Shown: positions 1 to 4,197 of the stretch, in pieces
Position numbering within the stretch: position 1 is the first letter of the stretch
Layout of the letters: every line of letters starts with the position of its first letter
From: Mucilaginibacter sp.
GTDB taxonomy: Bacteria; Bacteroidota; Bacteroidia; Sphingobacteriales; Sphingobacteriaceae
Length of the DNA stretch: 5,134 nt
Direction of reading: 5' to 3'
Assembly (NCBI GenBank): GCA_025934475.1
Contig: JAICXZ010000304.1
Span: 1-5,134, forward strand
Made by a program: the position numbers and the translations under genes
The notes under the pieces: model-generated
What the model saw: the letters and a program-made list of their open reading frames with translations, nothing else
The model's database searches: none
What the model was told of the DNA's origin: nothing

Positions 1-55
1 CTAGGTCATCGAGGACAAGATGATAGGAATAAGGGTCTTTAATTTTGGTTTTCAT
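1..55 (-). CDS. Start of an unidentified gene, cut by the left edge
   Basis: An ATG at 53-55 opens a frame that stays open to the left edge and gives 18 residues beginning MKTKIKDPYSYHLVLDDL. It follows the stop of the 52-aa gene by only 5 bases, on the same strand, so it fits as the next member of the gene train. Too little is present to name a product. The start is supported by position and spacing only; no clear ribosome binding site is visible. Confidence 0.5.
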   Translation of the reverse strand, partial: MKTKIKDPYSYHLVLDDL

Positions 56-60
56 TGTTA

Positions 61-219
61 TTATCGGATAAGTTGTAATTGAGGAGGATTATCACCGTAT
101 GTAAAGAGAACCTGATACCCGTCTGGACGATTGACAAGTTGATAGATTTTTTCTTCTAATTGTTTCATTATTTCATCTTCTGGCACTACAGGAAAATGAA
201 CATGCAAAATGGGTTTCAT
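61..219 (-). CDS. Small hypothetical protein, 52 aa
   Basis: The frame starts at ATG 217-219 and ends at TAA 61-63, encoding 52 residues (MKPILHVHFPVVPEDEIMKQ at the start, ending NPPQLQLIR). It starts 11 bases after the stop of the CPMC membrane protein gene and ends 5 bases before the next ATG, which is the spacing expected inside an operon. The protein is soluble, with a hydrophobic N-terminal strand (ILHVHFPVV), a charged helix (residues 14-30) and a C-terminal stretch YQVLFTYGD that looks like beta structure. I see no catalytic motif and do not recognise the family. The evidence that it is real is its tight fit between neighbours and the absence of a better use of these bases. Small genes like this are common in phage operons. 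Confidence 0.6.
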   Translation of the reverse strand: MKPILHVHFPVVPEDEIMKQLEEKIYQLVNRPDGYQVLFTYGDNPPQLQLIR

Positions 220-230
220 AAGATTGAATT

Positions 231-518
231 TTATTGATTAATTAATTTTTGAATGACTACAGTAGCTCCAGCAGCACCCCAGGGTAAAATAAGGCTTATA
301 GGGGCCGTATAAATCCAAATGAGTGATATAGCACCAATCCAGAACGACAAACACATGGGGCAATCTAATGGCTTTATTCGAAATTCCTGGTAACTGGTCT
401 TTTCTGTGTACTTCCGGTAAAATAGCCAATATTTGAATTTCTGGATCACTCCGGAGTAATCAGCTATGAAAAGCGAAGCCAATGGGATAGCCAAAAGATA
501 AAACAATAGGTTAGCCAT
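231..518 (-). CDS. Small phage-type membrane protein with CPMC motif (DUF1360-like)
   Basis: This is a 95-aa protein with three hydrophobic segments: about residues 2-20 (LLFYLLAIPLASLFIA), 57-72 and 74-89. Between the first two lies a basic, aromatic loop (KFKYWLFYRKY), followed by the motif LDCPMCLSFW at residues 52-60. A CPxC pair just before a membrane helix is the hallmark of the DUF1360-type small membrane proteins found in phages and bacteria. The two cysteines (53 and 56) could bind a metal or be redox active; the family's role is not established. Its ATG overlaps the end of the 77-aa gene by 8 bp (ATGGCTAA shared), which implies translational coupling. In a phage this could relate to the envelope or to lysis, but nothing in the sequence proves that. 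The family assignment is by motif recognition. Confidence 0.8.
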   Translation of the reverse strand: MANLLFYLLAIPLASLFIADYSGVIQKFKYWLFYRKYTEKTSYQEFRIKPLDCPMCLSFWIGAISLIWIYTAPISLILPWGAAGATVVIQKLINQ

Positions 519-744
519 CGATAACAGGATTTTCTATTGCCTGGAGATCATTTTCCAGTTTTCCCAATACTTCTAAAACAGTATCCGTTAGCTGGGAAGC
601 AAAATCCTTTATGTTTAACGGTTTATCGTTAAAGGTGTCCATTATCTTAATGAGCTTTATTCCCAATTCGTCGTTAAGCCTGTTTCTTAGAATTTGTTCC
701 ATAGTTATTGGTTGTTGCTGTAATTGATAGTTATAGTCTGTCAT
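511..744 (-). CDS. Small hypothetical protein, 77 aa
   Basis: The 77-residue product begins MTDYNYQLQQQPITMEQILR and ends ENPVIDG. It is predicted to be mostly helical and acidic, with amphipathic stretches at about residues 17-37 and 45-70 (FASQLTDTVLEVLGKLENDL). There is no signal peptide or membrane segment. The start ATG (742-744) lies inside the last codons of the sigma-like gene, giving a 14-bp overlap. Its own stop overlaps the ATG of the next gene by 8 bp, so it sits as a coupled cistron between the two. I do not recognise the family. A small helical protein beside a sigma-like factor could be a partner or an anti-factor, but that is a guess from position only. Confidence 0.75.
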   Translation of the reverse strand: MTDYNYQLQQQPITMEQILRNRLNDELGIKLIKIMDTFNDKPLNIKDFASQLTDTVLEVLGKLENDLQAIENPVIDG

Positions 745-1411
745 CTTTAATATTCAGTTCTTTAAATTTTTCGTTTAGTAAGTTTTCAATTTCTATTGGT
801 ATTGTCTCTTTTAGCATCTCTTTGGCGTCTGCAATTGCGTCTGAGATGTATTCAGGTCTGATGCCTGTGTTCTCACTAACTGCCCTAATCGTTCCTAGCT
901 CCAGGTATTTCAACATAATATCCCGGTGGTAAAACTTATACTCTCCAGGGCTTGTTAGCTTCGATATGGCGATGTTTACCGCATTGGCATTAATCTTATA
1001 TTCATTTTTGATATCGGCGGTTAAATCGTACTTATCGTCGCTATAAAGCTCTTGCTCTAATTTAATACCCTGCTTTTCGGTCATCGCTTTGCCGATCTCA
1101 AACTTTTTGATCTTCCGGTAAAAAGGAGATTCATTACTATTAGCTTGAGTATTCAGCCATTTGAGGATAACCCAATCAATGACTTTTCGCTGGTATAGAT
1201 CCTGGATCTCAAATTCGTCCTTTTGACACAGGTAAACAAAAAGCTCTTGGGTTAATTCGTCTTGTAGGTATTGCCCGTTGGCAAGTTTCTTAATGACTGT
1301 CTTTAGATCATCTCTGCCATACAGCCAAGTAATTATCTTCTCTTTGGATTGGTCGGGCTTCGGGGTCCATGCCTGTATATCCGGTTTATACTTTGGATCA
1401 TTCTTCGGCAT
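731..1411 (-). CDS. Sigma-like (sigma-70-type) phage transcription factor
   Basis: The 226-aa protein has the layout of the diverged sigma-like proteins of Bacteroidota phages. Residues 25-61 resemble sigma region 2, including the helix DELTQELFVYL (51-61), which recalls the DDLxQEVFLxL motif. A linker with SPFYRKIKKF (95-104) follows, a phrase I associate with this group. Residues 160-200 (YLELGTIRAVSENTGIRPEY) form a helix-turn-helix like region 4. Such a protein would bind RNA polymerase and promoter DNA; here it may redirect polymerase to phage genes. The frame is open up to 1591, but I chose ATG 1409-1411. That start overlaps the preceding gene by 14 bp, matching the next junction, and the extra 60 residues upstream are only the shadow of the preceding gene. 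Core binding is not provable from sequence, so it could be a plain helix-turn-helix regulator. Confidence 0.7.
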   Translation of the reverse strand: MPKNDPKYKPDIQAWTPKPDQSKEKIITWLYGRDDLKTVIKKLANGQYLQDELTQELFVYLCQKDEFEIQDLYQRKVIDWVILKWLNTQANSNESPFYRKIKKFEIGKAMTEKQGIKLEQELYSDDKYDLTADIKNEYKINANAVNIAISKLTSPGEYKFYHRDIMLKYLELGTIRAVSENTGIRPEYISDAIADAKEMLKETIPIEIENLLNEKFKELNIKDDRL

Positions 1412-2087
1412 TTCTCTTTTGTAGTTTCTTTTTAATCGTCCCAACATACGCTGGCGCGCAGTCGAAAATCTCGGCGACTTTTTTGTTTGCAATTCCGGCA
1501 TCAAGAAGCCTTTCAATTTCGGAAATTTCGAAATCGGAATAAATGACTCTTCGAATGAACTTTTTGTTTCTGCCTTGAACTTCCTTAACATGGAGCATCG
1601 GTTTATTTTCGCCTGTATCTTTTCGATATTGATTCGCGTCTGCTTTTGACATCCAGGTCCAGTTATCGAGGTTCAAATTCCTAGTATTGCCATCCAAAGC
1701 AACGGGGTAAAACAAATGACCGAAAACACTGCGGCCAAGCGCCAGGACGGGAGGCTTAAAAGCATCTAGCATTAGACGTGCAACTTGCCCAACTACTTTC
1801 TGTGGATTGGTAACGCAAATCTTTTTTTGCCCGTTATGCCACGAGCCTTTGAGCTCGGTTTCTATAACTCTGCCATTGGGTTTTTGCTTCTTCCGCATCA
1901 CGCGGCCCTGGTTAGTAATAAAATAATCTTTCCCAAGTCTAGGGCAGGGTTTAAGCTCTTCGCCTTTTCGAAGGACGAATTTGTAAGTCTTGTTTTTAGT
2001 AACGCTCGGAAATTGCAAAGCCATCAATTCGGTTTCGGTTAGGCATACAATATTGGTGGCGGAGGGAATGGGATATTCAGTTAACAT
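1398..2087 (-). CDS. Degenerate NUMOD4/HNH-type protein with C-terminal helix-turn-helix
   Basis: The 229-aa protein resembles the NUMOD4-HNH proteins of phages and homing endonucleases. Residues 46-62 (LKPCPRLGKDYFITNQGRV) match the NUMOD4 pattern of a folded strand followed by 'xxSNxGRV'. Residues 101-152 follow the HNH order: VARLMLDAF, then LDGNTRNLNLDNWTW, then ADAN. The catalytic histidine expected before the 'IDGN' position is missing (PVALDGN), so nuclease activity is doubtful. Residues 185-222 (ISEIERLLDAGIANKKVAEI and onward) form a helix-turn-helix. A DNA-binding regulator derived from a homing nuclease is the simplest reading. The start lies 12 bp downstream (in gene direction) of a perfect inverted repeat, and AGAGAAAAG provides a purine-rich ribosome binding stretch. 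It heads the overlapping gene train and may control it. Confidence 0.75.
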   Translation of the reverse strand: MLTEYPIPSATNIVCLTETELMALQFPSVTKNKTYKFVLRKGEELKPCPRLGKDYFITNQGRVMRKKQKPNGRVIETELKGSWHNGQKKICVTNPQKVVGQVARLMLDAFKPPVLALGRSVFGHLFYPVALDGNTRNLNLDNWTWMSKADANQYRKDTGENKPMLHVKEVQGRNKKFIRRVIYSDFEISEIERLLDAGIANKKVAEIFDCAPAYVGTIKKKLQKRNAEE

Positions 2088-2108
2088 AATTCAATTCTTT
2101 TCTCTATA
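2085..2108 (-). repeat. Leader and start codon repeated at 4456-4480
   Basis: Read on the minus strand this is TATAGAGAAAAGA, ATTGAATT, ATG, the leader of the NUMOD4-like gene. The same bases, with one extra A, occur on the plus strand at 4456-4480. It covers the ribosome binding stretch and half of the inverted repeat. Confidence 0.75.
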
Positions 2109-2120
2109 ATAAATAGAGAA
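2100..2120. promoter_or_regulatory. Perfect inverted repeat upstream of the NUMOD4-like gene (likely operator)
   Basis: TTCTCTAT at 2100-2107 and ATAGAGAA at 2113-2120 form a perfect 8-bp inverted repeat with a 5-base spacer (AATAA). It lies 12 bp upstream of the ATG at 2087. It is A/T-rich, lacks a U-run and is not next to a gene end, so it fits an operator better than a terminator. It would suit a dimeric regulator controlling the gene train, possibly the NUMOD4-like protein acting on itself (inference). I found no exact Bacteroidota promoter box here. Confidence 0.5.
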
Positions 2121-2157
2121 CACCTTATAGCAGAATAACAATTTCTCAGAATATATT

Positions 2158-2613
2158 TTAAAGTGGGCAATTCTTTTTAAAATTCCACTTCAGTATCGCT
2201 TTTTCTATCGGCCATCCTCTTGATAGCCTACTGGCGATTATCTGAGAAGCAACCCCGACCAATTCAGCAAGTTCACATAGAAGCATTTCTTTTCCTTTAT
2301 ACTCTAAGTGGTGATTATTACGGCGATTTCTGTTTTGTTCCGATCTGGTAGCCCAATAACAATTGGCCTTCGAATATGGGGCGTCATTGTCTCTACGTTC
2401 AATTGAGTAGCTGCGTCCGGGTCTTTCTCCCAAATCGCCGTAAAATGTTTCGAATCCGGTATCAGGATTTTTCCATTCGTCACACACAGTGATACCGCGA
2501 CCACCGTAGTTTTTAAATTCGGATTGATTATTGTTGTAACAGCGTTGTATCATTTGATGATACAGTTTGTAGATTGGGGATGTACTCATCCCGTGTTTAG
2601 TCTCCCAAGGCAT
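2158..2613 (-). CDS. Phage HNH/AP2-like DNA-binding protein
   Basis: From ATG 2611-2613 the product has 151 aa and matches a widespread phage family in order. HGMSTSPIYKLYHQMIQRCY (7-26) is followed by KNYGGRGITVCDEW (34-47), LGERPGRSYSIERRDND (61-77), then ANCYWATRSEQNRNRRNN (83-100). The C-terminal part (LEYKGKEMLLCELAELVGVA, then ASRLSRGWPIEKAI) is a small helix-turn-helix of the kind attached to homing endonucleases. These proteins are usually annotated as HNH endonucleases or AP2-like; cleavage is not certain. The frame is open to 2796, but residues 1-61 of that longer form (rich in F, I, Y, N) match nothing in the family, which normally begins just before HGMS. I therefore prefer 2613. 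The gap to the next gene is 70 bp, so it may be transcribed with or separately from the train. Confidence 0.75.
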   Translation of the reverse strand: MPWETKHGMSTSPIYKLYHQMIQRCYNNNQSEFKNYGGRGITVCDEWKNPDTGFETFYGDLGERPGRSYSIERRDNDAPYSKANCYWATRSEQNRNRRNNHHLEYKGKEMLLCELAELVGVASQIIASRLSRGWPIEKAILKWNFKKNCPL

Positions 2614-2798
2614 GGTAGGCAATTGTGAAAATAGATCCGGTATTATTTGTACCCGGATATCGGAGATGTTGTTGAATACGCAGTGAGGAGTATTGTAAGC
2701 CTGCCTATGATTACTGCTTATATAAATATAGATCCGGAAGCAAAATTGAAAGGTTTTCCGTAACTTTATTTTGATGCCCTTTATGGGCTTCGTCATTA

Positions 2799-2833
2799 AG
2801 CGCCGCCTTATCTTGGGTGGCGCTCTATTTTTT
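2799..2833 (+). terminator. Hairpin with U-run upstream of the 86-aa gene
   Basis: AGCGCCGCC (2799-2807) pairs with GGTGGCGCT (2816-2824) over 9 bp with one G-T wobble and an 8-base loop, followed by CTATTTTTT. This is an intrinsic terminator reading plus. No plus-strand gene ends upstream, and the 86-aa gene starts 14 bases after the U-run. It therefore either stops antisense transcription or acts as an attenuator in that gene's leader. Confidence 0.5.
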
Positions 2834-2846
2834 ATAGAATATAGAT

Positions 2847-3107
2847 ATGAGAAAACGGCCAGACTATGAGTATATCCGGATAGTGCTACAGCACGGGCAT
2901 GTTAAAAGCTTCAAAGAATTGTCGACATACGTTGATCTCCCGCAACTATTCGCCGATGCTGGACTAGATCCATACAAGAGTTTGAAGAAACTGGAAGATC
3001 CGATGTTGTTCAAAGTAGGGGCTATTAGCTCATTAGCTGACATTCTGGGGCTTCAAATGTATGAGGTGGTGGAATTGATGTTAAAAGAAAAAGACGTATT
3101 ACCGTAG
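2847..3107 (+). CDS. Small predicted DNA-binding protein, 86 aa (copy 1 of a paralogous pair)
   Basis: The 86-aa protein begins MRKRPDYEYIRIVLQHGHVK. From residue 22 it lines up without gaps with the 91-aa protein encoded at 3347-3622. By eye about 19 of 60 positions are identical, including a shared frame of F-E, L-D-G-L-x-P, L-x-D, LF-x-V and LAD. The pattern (helix, 'LFADAGLDPYKSLKKLEDP', helix ending in LADILGL) recalls small XRE-like helix-turn-helix proteins of Bacteroidota that carry 'xPKxxLAxDLGxxxxRF'. A transcription regulator is likely; family membership is inferred. ATG 2847 follows an A/T-rich leader directly behind a terminator-like hairpin. The ribbon-helix-helix gene follows 55 bp later on the same strand. 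The stop codon lies in the loop of an inverted repeat (3095-3119). Confidence 0.65.
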   Translation: MRKRPDYEYIRIVLQHGHVKSFKELSTYVDLPQLFADAGLDPYKSLKKLEDPMLFKVGAISSLADILGLQMYEVVELMLKEKDVLP

Positions 3108-3119
3108 CGTCGTAATACG
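3095..3119. repeat. Inverted repeat spanning the stop codon of the 86-aa gene
   Basis: CGTATTAC (3095-3102) and GTAATACG (3112-3119) are perfect 8-bp inverted arms around a 9-base loop containing the TAG stop. No U-run follows. It may be an unusual terminator, or an operator for the ribbon-helix-helix gene that starts 43 bp later. Confidence 0.5.
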
Positions 3120-3150
3120 AAATTGCTGCAATACATCGTTACATGCGCTC

Positions 3151-3158
3151 TATTTTTG
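3151..3158 (+). promoter_or_regulatory. Possible -7 element upstream of the ribbon-helix-helix gene
   Basis: TATTTTTG matches the Bacteroidota -7 consensus TAnnTTTG exactly. However, the nearest TTG upstream (3123-3125) is 25 bases away, more than the usual 19-21. Transcription would start at or just inside the ATG at 3163, which would make a leaderless message. It could be chance in A/T-rich DNA. Confidence 0.25.
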
Positions 3159-3162
3159 ATGC

Positions 3163-3345
3163 ATGGCGAAAGCTACAAAAAAGGAAAAGACTCCGAAATC
3201 GAAGATATCAGCATCCTACCGGGTAGATCCAGACATTCACAGTGCTGCGTTGGACAAATGCTTACGCATGTCAATCGGAAAAACGAAACGGGTAACGTTA
3301 AGCGGGGTAATTGAGGAATTTTTAAAGGAGTGGGTTAAGAAGTAG
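3163..3345 (+). CDS. Ribbon-helix-helix DNA-binding protein, 60 aa
   Basis: The 60-aa product has a lysine-rich N-terminus (MAKATKKEKTPKSK). A short strand follows (KISASYRV, about 14-21), then a first helix (DPDIHSAALDKCLRM, 22-36) and a second helix (TLSGVIEEFLKEWVKK, 45-60). Strand plus two helices of this size is the ribbon-helix-helix (Arc/MetJ/CopG) fold, which dimerises and binds DNA through the paired strands. 'VDP...A.LDK' and 'TLSGVIEEFLKEW' are typical of the group. It could be a phage or plasmid regulator, or an antitoxin; no toxin gene is adjacent on the same strand, so a regulator is favoured. It ends one base from the stop of the convergent 91-aa gene. No strong ribosome binding site is seen. 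Confidence 0.7.
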   Translation: MAKATKKEKTPKSKISASYRVDPDIHSAALDKCLRMSIGKTKRVTLSGVIEEFLKEWVKK

Positions 3346-3355
3346 GCTACTTCTT
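3337..3355. repeat. Palindrome made by two converging gene ends
   Basis: AAGAAGTAG (3337-3345), one G, then CTACTTCTT (3347-3355) form a perfect 9-bp inverted repeat. Each arm is the 3' end of a gene, Lys-Lys-stop on both strands. It may help end both transcripts, though the U-runs are poor. Confidence 0.6.
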
Positions 3356-3622
3356 CTTCTTGTCCTGGTTAAGCTCGTTATCGATTAGCTTCAAAATTTC
3401 AAGGCTTGGAACGTCAATCAAGTCCGCCAATTTCCTGGCATCCTTCACCACAAATAGGGCAAGATCCGCCAGCATCGTGTTGAATCGTCTCGGGTTCAAT
3501 CCCAGGTCTAAAGCAAGCTTAGTTTTCGGTACAATGGGTAAAATCTCAGAAAATATAGTTATCTGCTGAGATGAAATTAATTTTTTTACTACAGAATACT
3601 GCGAATCCTTCATTTTGTGCAA
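3347..3622 (-). CDS. Small predicted DNA-binding protein, 91 aa (copy 2 of a paralogous pair)
   Basis: This 91-aa protein begins MHKMKDSQYSVVKKLISSQQ and ends in a basic tail DKKKK. Its core (VPKTKLALDLGLNPRRFNTM, then LADLIDVPSLEILKLI) has the pattern of small XRE-like helix-turn-helix proteins of Bacteroidota: a helix with 'K-LA-DLGL-P-RF', then LADLI-V. It aligns without gaps over about 60 residues with the 86-aa protein at 2847-3107. M4 (ATG 3611-3613) is an alternative start. It is transcribed toward the ribbon-helix-helix gene, with stops one base apart. Two direct repeats at 3646-3686, 24-64 bp upstream of its start, look like binding sites, so autoregulation is plausible. The DNA-binding role is inferred from pattern and context, not from a named family. 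Confidence 0.7.
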   Translation of the reverse strand: MHKMKDSQYSVVKKLISSQQITIFSEILPIVPKTKLALDLGLNPRRFNTMLADLALFVVKDARKLADLIDVPSLEILKLIDNELNQDKKKK

Positions 3623-3645
3623 GAAAAAGCGGATTTACCGAAATT

Positions 3646-3686
3646 CCATCAATCATATACTAAATTGCCATTGAAAATATACTAAA
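3646..3686. promoter_or_regulatory. Two 19-bp direct repeats upstream of the 91-aa regulator gene
   Basis: CCATCAATCATATACTAAA (3646-3664) and CCATTGAAAATATACTAAA (3668-3686) match at 15 of 19 positions, with the last ten bases identical. The period is 22 bp, about two helical turns, so proteins bound at both would sit on the same face of the DNA. They lie 24-64 bp upstream of the ATG at 3622, where a promoter would be. The likely binder is the 91-aa protein or one of its neighbours (inference). Confidence 0.55.
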
Positions 3687-3785
3687 ACGCTATTTTGTAG
3701 TTTCGTATGACTGTAGCACGAATGAATGAAAACACCTATATTCGATTAGGATAAGGTTTAATGGTTTTGGAACTTTGATTAGTAT

Positions 3786-3812
3786 ACGGCGGGAATCATC
3801 ACCCGCCGTTTT
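3786..3812 (+). terminator. Strong intrinsic terminator
   Basis: ACGGCGGG (3786-3793) pairs perfectly with CCCGCCGT (3802-3809) around an 8-base loop (AATCATCA), followed by TTTTATT. It reads plus. No plus-strand gene lies between it and 3345, so what it terminates is unknown. Confidence 0.75.
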
Positions 3813-3837
3813 ATTAGAACACAGCAAGGTTTAATAA

Positions 3838-3861
3838 GCCGCCTCGGATCACCGGGGCGAC
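3838..3861. other. GC-rich hairpin
   Basis: GCCGCCTCGG (3838-3847) and CCGGGGCGAC (3852-3861) form a 10-position stem with one C-A mismatch and one wobble, closed by the 4-base loop ATCA. There is no U-run. It may be a structured RNA element or a decayed terminator. Confidence 0.5.
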
Positions 3862-3896
3862 TTCATTCTCGCATAAATTTTTAAGTTTGTAAAAAT

Positions 3897-3924
3897 AGCC
3901 TCACTATTCTTAGCGGGGCTTTTT
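3897..3924 (+). terminator. Intrinsic terminator, possibly bidirectional
   Basis: AGCCTC (3897-3902) pairs with GGGGCT (3915-3920), extended inside by CT/AG past one mismatch, with loop ATTCTT and then a TTTT run. An A-run (3891-3895) on the other side could serve the minus strand. It sits just upstream of the promoter at 3943 and would insulate it. Confidence 0.65.
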
Positions 3925-3942
3925 CGTCTCATACAACTATTT

Positions 3943-3974
3943 TTTGGAATTGTCAAAATTTATTTGTATCTTTG
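3943..3974 (+). promoter_or_regulatory. Bacteroidota-type promoter
   Basis: TTTG (3943-3946), a 20-base spacer and TATCTTTG (3967-3974) match the Bacteroidota consensus TTTG-N19-21-TAnnTTTG exactly. Transcription should start near 3980-3982 and read plus into a region with no gene, ending at the terminator at 4151-4188. It is the best promoter in the window. Confidence 0.65.
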
Positions 3975-3980
3975 CGTTCT

Positions 3981-4188
3981 TTTTTGCTAGTGGTCGTTTT
4001 AGCATTTTTAGCAAAATAAATCTTTCTCAAAAAGCTCGATTTTTCTATTCTCCTGGTTAGTCATCAGTATTTATAATTGATATCCGATAAATTGTCAGGA
4101 GATTTCATCGGGCTACAACACAGTGTATTTTTTACAGAAGAATAACTATTAGCCCTTTTAGCATCCTGACTGCTTTAAGGGCTTTTTT
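3981..4188 (+). ncRNA. Predicted structured RNA, about 208 nt, possibly an attenuator
   Basis: A promoter at 3943-3974 and a terminator ending at 4188 bound an RNA of about 208 nt with no convincing reading frame. Helices seen by eye are TTTTGCTA/TAGCAAAA (3982-3989 with 4009-4016), TCTCCTG/CAGGAGA (4049-4055 with 4096-4102, plus two wobbles), and inside it ATCAGT/ATTGAT (4063-4068 with 4076-4081). The 3' arm of the second helix overlaps GTCAGGA (4094-4100), which is also perfectly complementary to the terminator loop TCCTGAC (4164-4170). GGGCTA (4110-4115) is complementary to TAGCCC (4150-4155), the terminator's 5' arm. Two exclusive folds are therefore possible, as in a riboswitch or attenuator. 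I recognise no known RNA family. It may equally be a stand-alone small RNA, and chance pairing in A/T-rich sequence cannot be excluded. Confidence 0.4.
4151..4188 (+). terminator. Intrinsic terminator ending the predicted RNA
   Basis: AGCCCTT (4151-4157) pairs with AAGGGCT (4177-4183). Past a TT/TT internal loop, AGCA (4160-4163) pairs with TGCT (4171-4174), closing the 7-base loop TCCTGAC. A U-run follows (4184-4188). The loop and the 5' arm have upstream complements within the same transcript. Confidence 0.75.
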
Positions 4189-4197
4189 GTATTCGGT

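Noticed and set aside
708..932. Plus-strand reading frame of 74 codons
   Set aside because: It is the antisense of the sigma-like gene; the serine/isoleucine-rich translation is what an antisense of lysine/glutamate-rich coding gives.
1412..1591. 60-residue N-terminal extension of the sigma-like protein
   Set aside because: It lies inside the preceding gene. A start at 1411 gives a 14-bp overlap like the next junction and begins near the first recognisable sigma-like segment.
1785..2042. Plus-strand reading frame of 85 codons
   Set aside because: It lies wholly antisense to the NUMOD4-like gene, which has recognisable family motifs.
2304..2504. Minus-strand reading frame of 66 codons
   Set aside because: It overlaps the HNH/AP2-like gene in another phase and shows no motif.
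2614..2796. 61-residue N-terminal extension of the HNH/AP2-like protein
   Set aside because: It matches nothing in the family, has non-coding-like composition and begins right beside a terminator hairpin.
3123..3314. Plus-strand reading frame of 63 codons
   Set aside because: It overlaps the ribbon-helix-helix gene out of phase; the translation lacks a plausible fold.
2847..3345. Toxin-antitoxin pair made of the 86-aa protein and the ribbon-helix-helix protein
   Set aside because: The 86-aa protein is a paralogue of another predicted regulator and shows no toxin motif; the genes are 55 bp apart with an inverted repeat between them.
3491..3503. CGGGTTCAATCCC, which looks like a tRNA T-arm
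   Set aside because: It lies inside the 91-aa gene (codons for N-P-R-R), and no acceptor stem or anticodon arm is found at the right distances.
3360..3569. Plus-strand reading frame of 69 codons
   Set aside because: It is antisense to the 91-aa gene, whose paralogue supports the minus strand as coding.
3981..4188. Retron RNA, 6S RNA, tmRNA or signal-recognition RNA
   Set aside because: No reverse transcriptase gene is nearby, and the hallmark sequences I know for these RNAs are absent.
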